6,064 nt of DNA from Campylobacterales bacterium (GCA_012963895.1 DTUW01000111.1:1-6064), one strand, 5' to 3'; shown: positions 1 to 5,939, counted from the first letter of the stretch. Translations and numbers: made by a program. Notes: generated by a model not told the origin, from the letters alone.

Positions 1-308
1 ATGGACATATCGATATAGATAAACTATACCAAACTATCCAAAAAGAGTTTCCCTCTATCTCTCTCGCCACCCTCTACAAAAATATCAATTCATTTCTTGA
101 AAAGGGTTTTATTAGAGAGATAGCAATACCAAACCATAAGAGCAAATATGAATTGGTTGAAAAATCACATGCCCACTTTATTTGCACTCGGTGCGGAAAG
201 GTAGAAGATTTGGAGATAGATATAGAGAAATTGAAAAACTCTATTCAAGAGAGAAGAGAGAGAATTGAAGGGGTCTCTCTCTCATTTTATGGAATATGTT
301 GTAATTAG
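1..308 (+). CDS. Fur/PerR-family metal-dependent transcriptional regulator, C-terminal part
   Basis: The visible 101 codons, in frame from base 3 to a TAG at 306-308, are the C-terminal two thirds of a Fur-superfamily repressor; the 5' end lies outside the window. The piece begins in the winged-helix DNA-binding domain: HIDIDKLYQ, then the recognition-helix signature SISLATLYKNINSFLEKG. It continues with the wing (KSKYELVE) and the dimerisation domain with HAHFICTRCGKVEDLE, whose CxxC at bases 183-194 is the usual structural-zinc half site. Campylobacterota PerR proteins read very similarly in this region (SISLATVYKNL, CTKCG), so a peroxide- or iron-sensing role is a reasonable inference, but Fur, Zur and PerR cannot be told apart from this fragment. 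Oddly, the protein ends YGICCN-stop, where relatives normally carry a second CxxC. The gene is convergent with pckA and their stop codons overlap by 4 bp. Family assignment is firm; the subtype is not. Confidence 0.9.
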   Translation, partial: GHIDIDKLYQTIQKEFPSISLATLYKNINSFLEKGFIREIAIPNHKSKYELVEKSHAHFICTRCGKVEDLEIDIEKLKNSIQERRERIEGVSLSFYGICCN

Positions 309-1906
309 ACCTCTATTTTGGTCTTTGGTTGAGGACCAGCTTTGGAGAAATCGAACTCATCTCCACTATCTTGATACCTTTCGAAGTTCTTCACAAACAT
401 ATTAGCCAACTTCTCAACTGTGTTGATATATGCTTGTTTGCTATCCCAAGTATTTACAGGTTTCAAGATTTTTGAATCTACCCCTTTGAGACTTTTTGGG
501 ATTTGAAAGTTGAAAATATCCATAGTCTCAAATTCAGCCTCTTTTATAGAACCATCTAAAATAGCATTGATACAGGCTCTGGTATCTTTGATACTCATTC
601 TTCTACCAACCCCATAAGAGCCACCAGTCCAACCTGTATTTACCAGATAGACATCTACATCATGGGCTTCAATCTTCTCACCAAGCAACTTAGCATACTT
701 AGTAGGGTGGAGCGGTAGGAATGCTTCTCCAAAACAGGCTGAAAATGTAGCAGTTGGCTCAGTAATTCCTCGCTCTGTTCCGGCAACTTTTGCAGTGTAT
801 CCACTTAAAAAGTAATACATCGCTTGTTCTTTGGTAAGTTTAGCCACAGGAGGTAAAACTCCAAAAGCATCAGCTGTTAGAAAGATGATATTTTTAGGGT
901 GTCCCCCTCTTAGTGTCGGTTCATGATTATCGATATGGTATATAGGATAGGAAACCCTTGTATTTTCAGTTTTAGATTTATCGGCAAAATCTACATTACC
1001 ATTTTCATCTATTACTACATTTTCTAATAAAGCCCCTCTTTTGATGGCATTGTATATATCTGGTTCAGATTCAGGGTCGAGGTTGATAACTTTTGCATAG
1101 CAACCCCCCTCAAAGTTGAAAACCCCTTCATCGTCCCAACCGTGTTCATCGTCTCCAATTAGTCTCCTATTTGGGTCGGTTGAAAGTGTAGTTTTTCCAG
1201 TTCCTGAAAGCCCAAAGAAGAGAGCTACATCTCCATCTTTTCCAATATTGGCGGAGCAGTGCATAGATAATTTATTTTCAAGCGGTAGCCAGTAGTTCAT
1301 CATTGAAAAAATTCCCTTTTTCATCTCGCCACCATATTCAGTCCCACCAATAATAGCTATATTCTCTTCAATATTGAAAATTACAAATACATCAGAATTT
1401 AGCCCGTGTTCTTTCCATTTGTGGTTGTATATGCTACATGCATTATATACCGTGAAATCGGGAGAGAAATTTTTTAGTTCCTCATCGGTTGGACGAATAA
1501 ACATATTTTTAACAAAGTGAGATTGCCAAGCCTTTTCAGAAATAAATCTAATGGAGCGACGACTATTTTTACTAGCTCCTACAAATACATCAGTTACATA
1601 TAAATCTTTATTCGATAGCTGACTTTTTACTGCTAAAAATAGCTCATCGAAAATCTCTTTACTAATCGACTTATTCACTTCACCCCAAGCGATATTATCT
1701 TGTGATGGAGATTGTCTAACAAAATATTTATCCTTAGGACTTCTACCGGTAAAAATACCGGTATCAACAGCGGTAGCCCCAAGGGTTGTCATTTTCACCT
1801 CTCCATCATTCAACTCCCGGGCTATGAGTTCATCATAACTAAGGTTGTGATAGATATTGCGGATATTTACCAATCCCTGTTTTTCTAATTCTCGTTTGGA
1901 TACCAT
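305..1906 (-). CDS. pckA: Phosphoenolpyruvate carboxykinase (ATP)
   Basis: Cytoplasmic enzyme that converts oxaloacetate and ATP to phosphoenolpyruvate, CO2 and ADP, the entry step of gluconeogenesis from the TCA cycle. The 533 residues match the family length (about 540 in E. coli). Visible motifs in order: TGRSPKDK with the substrate arginine at 55, GGTEYGGEMKK at 187-197 (metal/substrate lysines), MHCSAN with His216, the kinase P-loop GLSGTGKTT at 232-240 with Lys238, the metal-binding GDDEHGWDD at 251-259, and NTRVSYP with Arg317. These keep a constant offset of 16 from the E. coli residues His232, Lys254, Asp269 and Arg333, so the active site looks intact. ATP type is indicated by this architecture. 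The ATG is preceded by AAGGA at 1913-1917, six bases away. It lies 53 nt after dut on the same strand, with a possible promoter in the gap, so it may be transcribed both with the upstream genes and alone. Confidence 0.98.
   Translation of the reverse strand: MVSKRELEKQGLVNIRNIYHNLSYDELIARELNDGEVKMTTLGATAVDTGIFTGRSPKDKYFVRQSPSQDNIAWGEVNKSISKEIFDELFLAVKSQLSNKDLYVTDVFVGASKNSRRSIRFISEKAWQSHFVKNMFIRPTDEELKNFSPDFTVYNACSIYNHKWKEHGLNSDVFVIFNIEENIAIIGGTEYGGEMKKGIFSMMNYWLPLENKLSMHCSANIGKDGDVALFFGLSGTGKTTLSTDPNRRLIGDDEHGWDDEGVFNFEGGCYAKVINLDPESEPDIYNAIKRGALLENVVIDENGNVDFADKSKTENTRVSYPIYHIDNHEPTLRGGHPKNIIFLTADAFGVLPPVAKLTKEQAMYYFLSGYTAKVAGTERGITEPTATFSACFGEAFLPLHPTKYAKLLGEKIEAHDVDVYLVNTGWTGGSYGVGRRMSIKDTRACINAILDGSIKEAEFETMDIFNFQIPKSLKGVDSKILKPVNTWDSKQAYINTVEKLANMFVKNFERYQDSGDEFDFSKAGPQPKTKIEV
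1744..1763. repeat. Two tandem copies of the palindrome TACCGGTA inside pckA
   Basis: TACCGGTA, an 8-bp perfect palindrome, occurs twice, separated by AAAA on the + strand. In the pckA mRNA this could fold as an 8-bp stem with a four-U loop, about 145 nt into the coding region. It encodes the conserved Thr-Gly-Ile-Phe-Thr-Gly segment of the active site, each Thr-Gly pair being written ACC GGT. The repeat is plain in the sequence; a role at RNA level is not shown. Confidence 0.6.
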
Positions 1907-1933
1907 TCAATTTCCTTGTTTTGGATTAGAAAA

Positions 1934-1939
1934 ATTATA
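1934..1939 (-). promoter_or_regulatory. Candidate -10 box for pckA
   Basis: Read on the - strand, the 53-nt gap between dut and pckA contains a perfect TATAAT, 27 bp upstream of the pckA ATG. That would place transcription start roughly 20 nt before the gene and just ahead of its ribosome-binding site. No convincing -35 hexamer is visible at the expected distance, but Campylobacterota sigma-70 promoters often lack one. In AT-rich DNA such a hexamer can arise by chance, so this is a candidate only. Confidence 0.42.
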
Positions 1940-1959
1940 GTATTTTTAGTGGTAAATAT

Positions 1960-2391
1960 CTATTTTCTCCCCGTGCTTCCAAAGCCCTTATCACCCCGTT
2001 GGGTCTCTGAAAGCTCTTCAACTTCAACTATATCTACTATCTCAACTCGATTGACAACCGCCTGGGCTATTCTATCGCCTTTACTAATTTGGAAATCACT
2101 TTTTCCGTGGTTGATAAGAAGAACTTTTATTTCACCTCGATAATCGCTATCAACAGTTCCCGGGCTATTTAGAACAGTAATCGAGTGTTTCAAAGCCAAT
2201 CCGCTTCGAGGTCTAATCTGCAACTCATATCCATGAGGAAGCTCCACAGCCAATCCCGTTCCAACTAATCGAGTTTCGCCACTCGGAATAGAGACATTTT
2301 CAACCGCCCTCAAATCGAAACCAACTGCCCCGCTTGTCTGATATTTTGGAATTTCTACATCTGGATACAGTTTTTTTATCCTAATCTCCAA
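1960..2391 (-). CDS. dut: Deoxyuridine 5'-triphosphate nucleotidohydrolase (dUTPase)
   Basis: Hydrolyses dUTP to dUMP and diphosphate, keeping uracil out of DNA and supplying dUMP for thymidylate synthesis. The 143-residue protein has all five motifs of the homotrimeric dUTPase family in order: GAVGFDLRA (1), PRSGLALKH (2), GTVDSDYRGEI (3, uracil-binding hairpin with the catalytic Asp), KGDRIAQ (4) and the C-terminal arginine/glycine lid RGDKGFGSTG (5). Length is normal. The start is a TTG giving MEIRIKKLYPDVEIPKYQ, which fits the usual family N-terminus; AAAGGG lies 7 nt upstream, inside greA, and no ATG is available nearby. The start overlaps the end of greA by 11 bp, implying coupled translation. 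The reading frame ends 53 nt before pckA. Confidence 0.97.
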   Translation of the reverse strand: MEIRIKKLYPDVEIPKYQTSGAVGFDLRAVENVSIPSGETRLVGTGLAVELPHGYELQIRPRSGLALKHSITVLNSPGTVDSDYRGEIKVLLINHGKSDFQISKGDRIAQAVVNRVEIVDIVEVEELSETQRGDKGFGSTGRK

Positions 2392-2872
2392 ACTCTATCC
2401 CTTTATACTCTATTTTCAATATCTCAAACTCCTTTACCCCTCCCGGTAAATTTGCTTCAACCTCATCGCCTTCACTTTTACCCAATAGACTTTGGGCTAA
2501 TGGAGAGTGATAGGAGATGATATTTTTCTCAGGTCGAGCCTCATAGCTACCGGCGATAGTATAGGTCATCTCTTCATCAGTATCTATATCTACAATGGTA
2601 ACGGTGCTACCAAAAACAACATGAGAGTGGTCTAATTGAGAGGGGTCGATAATCCGAGAGTTGGCGAGGAGTTGGGATAATTTGTCAAGTTTGCTATCAA
2701 TAATTTGGAGTTTCTCACGAGCAGCATGATATTCTGCATTCTCCTTCAAATCTCCATGTTCTCGTGCAGTTTGAAGTTCTTGAATGGTCTTAGGTCGTTC
2801 AACCTCTTTTAAATATTTTATTTCCTCTGTAAGTTTTTCATATCCATACTGAGTTAGTAACTCTTTGTCCAT
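2381..2872 (-). CDS. greA: Transcription elongation factor GreA
   Basis: Binds the secondary channel of RNA polymerase and stimulates cleavage of backtracked RNA, rescuing stalled elongation complexes. From the chosen ATG the protein has 163 residues, close to the 158 of E. coli GreA. The N-terminal coiled-coil hairpin covers about residues 1-75; its tip reads GDLKENAEYHAAREKL with the two catalytic acidic residues Asp41 and Glu44 at the family positions. The C-terminal FKBP-like domain follows (VVFGSTVTIVD near 85-95, then ISYHSPLAQSLLGKSEGDEVE, ending in LPGGVKEFEILKIEY). An upstream ATG at 2924-2926 would add 18 residues foreign to the family and lies in the intergenic inverted repeat; the ATG at 2870-2872 has AAAGGA five bases away and matches homologues (MDKELLTQYGYEKLTEE). 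It follows recG by 65 nt and overlaps dut by 11 bp. Confidence 0.97.
   Translation of the reverse strand: MDKELLTQYGYEKLTEEIKYLKEVERPKTIQELQTAREHGDLKENAEYHAAREKLQIIDSKLDKLSQLLANSRIIDPSQLDHSHVVFGSTVTIVDIDTDEEMTYTIAGSYEARPEKNIISYHSPLAQSLLGKSEGDEVEANLPGGVKEFEILKIEYKGIEFGD
2399..2404 (-). promoter_or_regulatory. Ribosome-binding site for dut, inside greA
   Basis: AAAGGG on the - strand sits 7 nt before the TTG at 2389-2391. This good spacing is what supports the non-ATG start of dut. The site is embedded in the last codons of greA, so ribosomes finishing greA pass directly over it. Confidence 0.7.
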
Positions 2873-2877
2873 CTCTA

Positions 2878-2883
2878 TCCTTT
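2878..2883 (-). promoter_or_regulatory. Ribosome-binding site for greA
   Basis: The purine run TAAAGGA-like core, read AAAGGAT on the - strand, ends 5 nt before the ATG at 2870-2872 and fixes the short greA start. It directly abuts the 3' arm of the inverted repeat at 2884-2933, so folding of the leader could change ribosome access. Confidence 0.7.
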
Positions 2884-2933
2884 GAGCAAATTTGGAAACC
2901 TTACTATACCTAATTACTATTTCCAAATTGCTC
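2884..2933 (-). repeat. Inverted repeat (hairpin) between recG and greA
   Basis: The arms are GAGCAAATTTGGAAA at 2884-2898 and TTTCCAAATTGCTC at 2920-2933. They are perfectly complementary over 14 bp apart from one extra base in the first arm, and enclose a 21-nt loop. In the transcript the stem sits just after the recG stop and immediately before the greA ribosome-binding site. No U-run follows the stem, so it is not a standard intrinsic terminator. The loop also holds a -10-like TATAGT at 2903-2908. The structure may be an RNA processing or translation-control element, or a protein operator; the sequence alone does not decide. Confidence 0.75.
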
Positions 2934-2936
2934 CAT

Positions 2937-2967
2937 TTCAGATTTCGCTATGTTCAGATTTCGCTAT
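2937..2967 (-). repeat. 15-bp tandem direct repeat at the recG 3' end
   Basis: TTCAGATTTCGCTAT occurs at 2937-2951 and again, without mismatch, at 2953-2967, separated by one base (16-bp period). Since 16 is not a multiple of three, the two copies are read in different frames of recG: the first in gene order encodes IAKSE, while the second gives HSEI and provides the TGA stop. It looks like a recent slippage duplication. Confidence 0.85.
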
Positions 2968-4740
2968 CTCCAATTCTCTTAGGACATCTTGGACAACATC
3001 TATATCAGAAGAAATATCTAACCATTTGAAGGTCTCTCCACTCTGCTTTATCCCTTTTACAATATCTCCCCCTTTTCTATTTTTCAAGTCGAGGGAGGCA
3101 ATATCAAACCCGTTCATAGTCTTTGCAAACTCTTGAAGCCTTTCAATACTTTCGCTATTTTCGGATTTGGTATATAGATAGCAGTAACTTTGCAATCCTG
3201 TTCTACCAACTCGACCCCTAAGCTGGTGGAGGGTTGCCAATCCGAGCCGTTCAGCTCCAACTATTACAATAGTGGTTAATCGAGGTAGGGATATACCAAC
3301 TTCTACAACTGTGGTAGCCAGTAGTATATTTCCATTTTCCCGAAACTCTTTCAATATCTTCTCTTTATCTCTATCTTTTCCGTGTGTGATATAGACCCCT
3401 TCAAAGTTATTTTTCCAAAACTCTTCACTCTCTTCAAGGGATTTATAATTTATCTTTTCCGATTCCTGAACGAGGGGATATATTATGGCTATCTGGTGGT
3501 TTTTAGAAATTTCCTCCCTAATCTTCTCCATCAACTTTGGAAAGTCTTTCGAAAATAGTATTTCAGTCTGAATATTTTTCTGAAAAGGAATTTCTTCTAT
3601 CAGGGAGGTTTTGATAAAAGCTCCATTTATCATCGCTTGGGTTCTAGGAATAGGAGTGGCTGAAAATTGGAGATAGTGGGGTCTCTTCTCTCCTTGTGAA
3701 ACTAGCTCCTCCAACTTTTTTCTATGTATAGTTCCAAATCGATGTTGTTCATCGACTATCACTAGGGGGGCTGTCGGAAGTTCTCTATATAGAACTGCAT
3801 GAGTTCCTATAAGTAGATGGAAATTTTCCAAATCGACCCGTTTAGATGTTCTCGATGTGAGAAGTTCTATTTTGAAATATGGAGGTAGAAACTTGTTGGC
3901 CTCTTCGTAGAGCTGTTCGGCTAATATAGAGGTTGGAGCCATGAGGATAGATTTATGAGGATATGCCATCACAATAGAGGCAAGAATTACCATAGTTTTT
4001 CCTGAGCCTACATCTCCAACCACTATCCGCCTTGTGGCTGTATTACTCTGGAAATCTTTTCGAATCTCTTGGATAGCTTGTAGTTGGTCGTTGGTAAGTT
4101 GAAAAGGGAGCGAGGCTATCCACTCATCGGGACTATTTTCCAACCTCTCTATTGGTGGATATTCTCTAATGTTCGAACGGGTATTTTTGATATAGTAAAA
4201 GGCTTCTACAAATTTCAGAGCATATAGGATATTAGGTGGAAATTTTCCATTTTTCTCGAAGTATGCCACCACCTCATCAGTCGGGTATCTATGGAGTTCT
4301 AAAATGGCATGAATAATCCTATATGGAATTCCAAACTTTTTCATATTCTCATATGTGAGATGTGTTTCAACCATCTCCTTAATCTTTTGGTCCTTGTATA
4401 TAGGAACTATTTCGTTTGATGGTTTAGTTGTAACTGGATTTACTATCTGTAATCCATAATCGTTCCTTTCCACCTTGCCCCTGATATATAGTTGGTTTCC
4501 GGGTCTAAATATTTTGGTGTGATACTTTTTGTAGTTGAAAACGACCCCCCTTAAAAATCCGCCCGATGTTAGGACTTTGAACATAATAGATAGCAGTTTT
4601 CCAAAAACCTGACTATTGACCACCTGAACATGGAGGGTATTTATTCGTCCCTCCTCTGGATATTTCAATAGTATGGAGTGTTGAAATCCCTTAGGGGCTT
4701 CTATTATCAATTTGTAGAAGGGGATTTTTTTCTCAGCCAT
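2938..4740 (-). CDS. recG: ATP-dependent DNA helicase RecG
   Basis: Superfamily 2 double-stranded DNA translocase that remodels stalled replication forks and branch-migrates Holliday junctions. The 600-residue product is shorter than E. coli RecG (693) and near the roughly 600-620 I recall for Campylobacterota. An N-terminal OB-fold wedge region (about 35-110, with QLYIRGKVERN) precedes the motor. Helicase motifs in order: Walker A GDVGSGKT 242-249, Ia MAPTSILAEQL 267-277, LLIGTHAVLYRE 309-320, motif II DEQH 330-333, motif III SATPIPRT 360-367, motif V LLATTVVEVGISLP 473-486, motif VI QLRGRVGR 506-513. The C-terminal segment DLKNRKGGDIVKGIKQSG is a diverged form of the family's DLxLRGPGE...QSG. 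The start is MAEKKIPFYK at 4738-4740, with AGGAGAAG upstream; a start at 4851 would add a Pro/Tyr-rich 37-residue stretch lying inside ribD. recG overlaps ribD by 34 bp. Its last codons come from a tandem repeat. Confidence 0.95.
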   Translation of the reverse strand: MAEKKIPFYKLIIEAPKGFQHSILLKYPEEGRINTLHVQVVNSQVFGKLLSIMFKVLTSGGFLRGVVFNYKKYHTKIFRPGNQLYIRGKVERNDYGLQIVNPVTTKPSNEIVPIYKDQKIKEMVETHLTYENMKKFGIPYRIIHAILELHRYPTDEVVAYFEKNGKFPPNILYALKFVEAFYYIKNTRSNIREYPPIERLENSPDEWIASLPFQLTNDQLQAIQEIRKDFQSNTATRRIVVGDVGSGKTMVILASIVMAYPHKSILMAPTSILAEQLYEEANKFLPPYFKIELLTSRTSKRVDLENFHLLIGTHAVLYRELPTAPLVIVDEQHRFGTIHRKKLEELVSQGEKRPHYLQFSATPIPRTQAMINGAFIKTSLIEEIPFQKNIQTEILFSKDFPKLMEKIREEISKNHQIAIIYPLVQESEKINYKSLEESEEFWKNNFEGVYITHGKDRDKEKILKEFRENGNILLATTVVEVGISLPRLTTIVIVGAERLGLATLHQLRGRVGRTGLQSYCYLYTKSENSESIERLQEFAKTMNGFDIASLDLKNRKGGDIVKGIKQSGETFKWLDISSDIDVVQDVLRELEIAKSEHSEI

Positions 4741-5720
4741 AAAATAATATCTTCTCCTATTTGGAGGTGGTGGATAATCTGGAATTGGATATTGAGATTG
4801 TGGATAGTCGATGAGGTGGAGAGGGTAGGAGAGATAATTACCATTACCCAATCTATATACTCCAAGATAGCTTGGAGTAAGTTGTATCCTCCTTCAACCA
4901 TAATAAATCGATAGTTTTCTATCTTCTCCAAAGAGCTATCTATATACACATTTCTATCTGGAACTGAAAAGAGGGGAATAGTTTTATCAAACTCTCTATA
5001 TCTGGAATATATCAGAATATCTGGGGCTGAACCTCCAACCAATCTACTATCCAAAGTAGGTCTATCGGTTCGAACTGTTTCGCCTCCAATCACCATCAAA
5101 TCTATCCTATCACGGATAGAGTGGATATATTTTCTGCTTTCAAGAGATGAGATGGTCCCACCATCTATCGAGCCGTCCAATCTTTGAGCATATTTGAAAA
5201 AGATAAATCGCCCTTTACTCCATTTCTCAAACGGCTCTACTAAATATTTTGCCTTTGGAGAGTTCAATATATCCACCTCAATTCCAGAACTTTGGAGATA
5301 TTGAACTCCACCCGATGCAGTAGGATTTGTATCGAGTGTTCCAACAACAACTCTTTTTATACTGAGATTACGAATTAGGAGAGAACATGGAGGGGTTTTT
5401 CCAAAGTGATTACAAGGTTCAAGGGTTGTATATAGGGTGAAATCTTTGAAGATACCTTTATGGTTTTCATATAGAAAATTGTGTATATCTTGACTATCGG
5501 AGAGATTCAAAATCTCTCTATCTTTGGTGAGTTTCCAAAATGCATTTTGGAATAGGAGGACTTCTGAATGGGGACTTCCCGCTCTCTGATGAGCGGAGAT
5601 GGAAACAATTTTTCCACTTCTATCTAGGAGGAGACCGCCAACCGGCGGATTTGGGTAGGTCAGCCCCCAATATTTCCAAGCTTCATTTACAGCTAAATCT
5701 ATATAGAAACTATCTAACAA
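4707..5720 (-). CDS. ribD: Bifunctional riboflavin biosynthesis deaminase/reductase RibD
   Basis: Carries out two successive riboflavin steps: deamination of the diaminopyrimidine ribosylamino phosphate, then NADPH-dependent reduction of its ribose. Of 337 residues, the first 150 or so form the zinc deaminase domain: NPPVG at 24-28, HSE at 51-53 (zinc His51, catalytic Glu53), and TLEPCNHFGKTPPC ending at 112 (zinc Cys103 and Cys112). The reductase domain has KYAQRLDGSIDGG at 176-188, VIGGETVRTDRPTLDSRL at 210-227 and MVEGGYNLL at 274-282. About 50 residues separate HSE from EPC, some 25 more than in E. coli, the extra part being hydrophilic (DREILNLSDSQDIHNFLYEN). The only usable start is a TTG at 5718-5720, just 6 nt after the rpsU stop and in its frame; no well-spaced Shine-Dalgarno is present, so translation probably depends on rpsU. 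The 3' end overlaps recG by 34 bp. No FMN riboswitch is visible. Confidence 0.95.
   Translation of the reverse strand: MLDSFYIDLAVNEAWKYWGLTYPNPPVGGLLLDRSGKIVSISAHQRAGSPHSEVLLFQNAFWKLTKDREILNLSDSQDIHNFLYENHKGIFKDFTLYTTLEPCNHFGKTPPCSLLIRNLSIKRVVVGTLDTNPTASGGVQYLQSSGIEVDILNSPKAKYLVEPFEKWSKGRFIFFKYAQRLDGSIDGGTISSLESRKYIHSIRDRIDLMVIGGETVRTDRPTLDSRLVGGSAPDILIYSRYREFDKTIPLFSVPDRNVYIDSSLEKIENYRFIMVEGGYNLLQAILEYIDWVMVIISPTLSTSSTIHNLNIQFQIIHHLQIGEDIILWLRKKSPSTN
4751..4758 (-). promoter_or_regulatory. Ribosome-binding site for recG, inside ribD
   Basis: AGGAGAAG on the - strand ends 10 nt before the ATG at 4738-4740. The AGGAG core is 13 nt away, somewhat long, but it is the only strong Shine-Dalgarno near a recG start and supports the 600-residue product. 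It lies in the last 20 codons of ribD. Confidence 0.6.
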
Positions 5721-5726
5721 ACCTAT

Positions 5727-5939
5727 TTATAGTCTGGCTTCATACCGTCTCATCATATAGAGCCGTTTTAGAATCTTCTTACGAGCATTTATCTTTCTCT
5801 TTTTTCTTTTTTCAGTAGGAGGCTCGTAAAATCTTCTTGAACGGGCTTCTGTAACGATGAGGTTTCTATCTACCTGCTTTTTAAATCTACGATAAGCAGA
5901 CTCAAAATTCTCATCTTTCTTTACAACAATTCCTGGCAC
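5727..5939 (-). CDS. rpsU: 30S ribosomal protein S21
   Basis: Small basic protein of the 30S subunit platform, located near the 3' end of 16S rRNA and involved in translation initiation. The 70 residues contain the typical S21 core FESAYRRFKKQVDRN, RRFYEPPTEKRKKRK and the C-terminal helix ARKKILKRLYMMRRYEARL; length and sequence are very close to Campylobacterota S21, including the opening PGI. The start is a GTG at 5937-5939: no ATG is available upstream in frame before the stop at 6006-6008, and homologues begin at this point (MPGI). The Shine-Dalgarno is weak (GGGTAAG a few bases upstream). It is the first complete gene of the leftward cluster, has a candidate promoter about 40 nt upstream, and is followed after 6 nt by ribD. 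Confidence 0.97.
   Translation of the reverse strand: MPGIVVKKDENFESAYRRFKKQVDRNLIVTEARSRRFYEPPTEKRKKRKINARKKILKRLYMMRRYEARL

Noticed and set aside
307..339. Small hairpins after the regulator stop (AGACC/GGTCT at 307-324 and TGGTC/GACCA at about 319-339) as a bidirectional terminator
   Set aside because: Stems are only 5-7 bp, mutually exclusive, inside the pckA coding region, and no adequate T-run follows on either strand.
1934..1952. AAAAAT/ATTTTT inverted repeat in the dut-pckA gap as a dut terminator
   Set aside because: The stem is six A-T pairs only and overlaps the better-supported TATAAT box.
2084..2094. AATTTGGAAA in dut matching the arm of the greA hairpin
   Set aside because: A 10-bp AT-rich match within conserved dUTPase codons, with no partner arm; most likely chance.
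1916..2143. 75-codon + strand open frame opposite dut
   Set aside because: It lies antisense to the conserved dUTPase reading frame, shows low-complexity Ser/Thr content and has no recognisable motif; a shadow of dut.
2873..2926. N-terminal extension of GreA by 18 residues from an ATG at 2926
   Set aside because: The short form begins as GreA homologues do and has a well-spaced AAAGGA; the longer form starts inside the inverted repeat.
2882..3136. 84-codon + strand open frame across the recG end and the greA gap
   Set aside because: Antisense to recG and to the inverted repeat, no motif and no ribosome-binding site of note.
4741..4851. N-terminal extension of RecG by 37 residues from an ATG at 4851
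   Set aside because: The extra residues are Pro/Tyr-rich, unlike RecG, and lie within the conserved part of ribD; the ATG at 4740 has a Shine-Dalgarno and gives the expected length.
4678..4914. 78-codon + strand open frame with a Trp/Ile-rich hydrophobic sequence
   Set aside because: Antisense to the recG start and ribD end; the hydrophobic run is what the complement of Pro/Tyr/Asp-rich frames produces.
5540..5818. 92-codon + strand open frame ending in a run of Phe codons
   Set aside because: The Phe run is the complement of the Lys-rich codons of rpsU; a shadow of ribD and rpsU.
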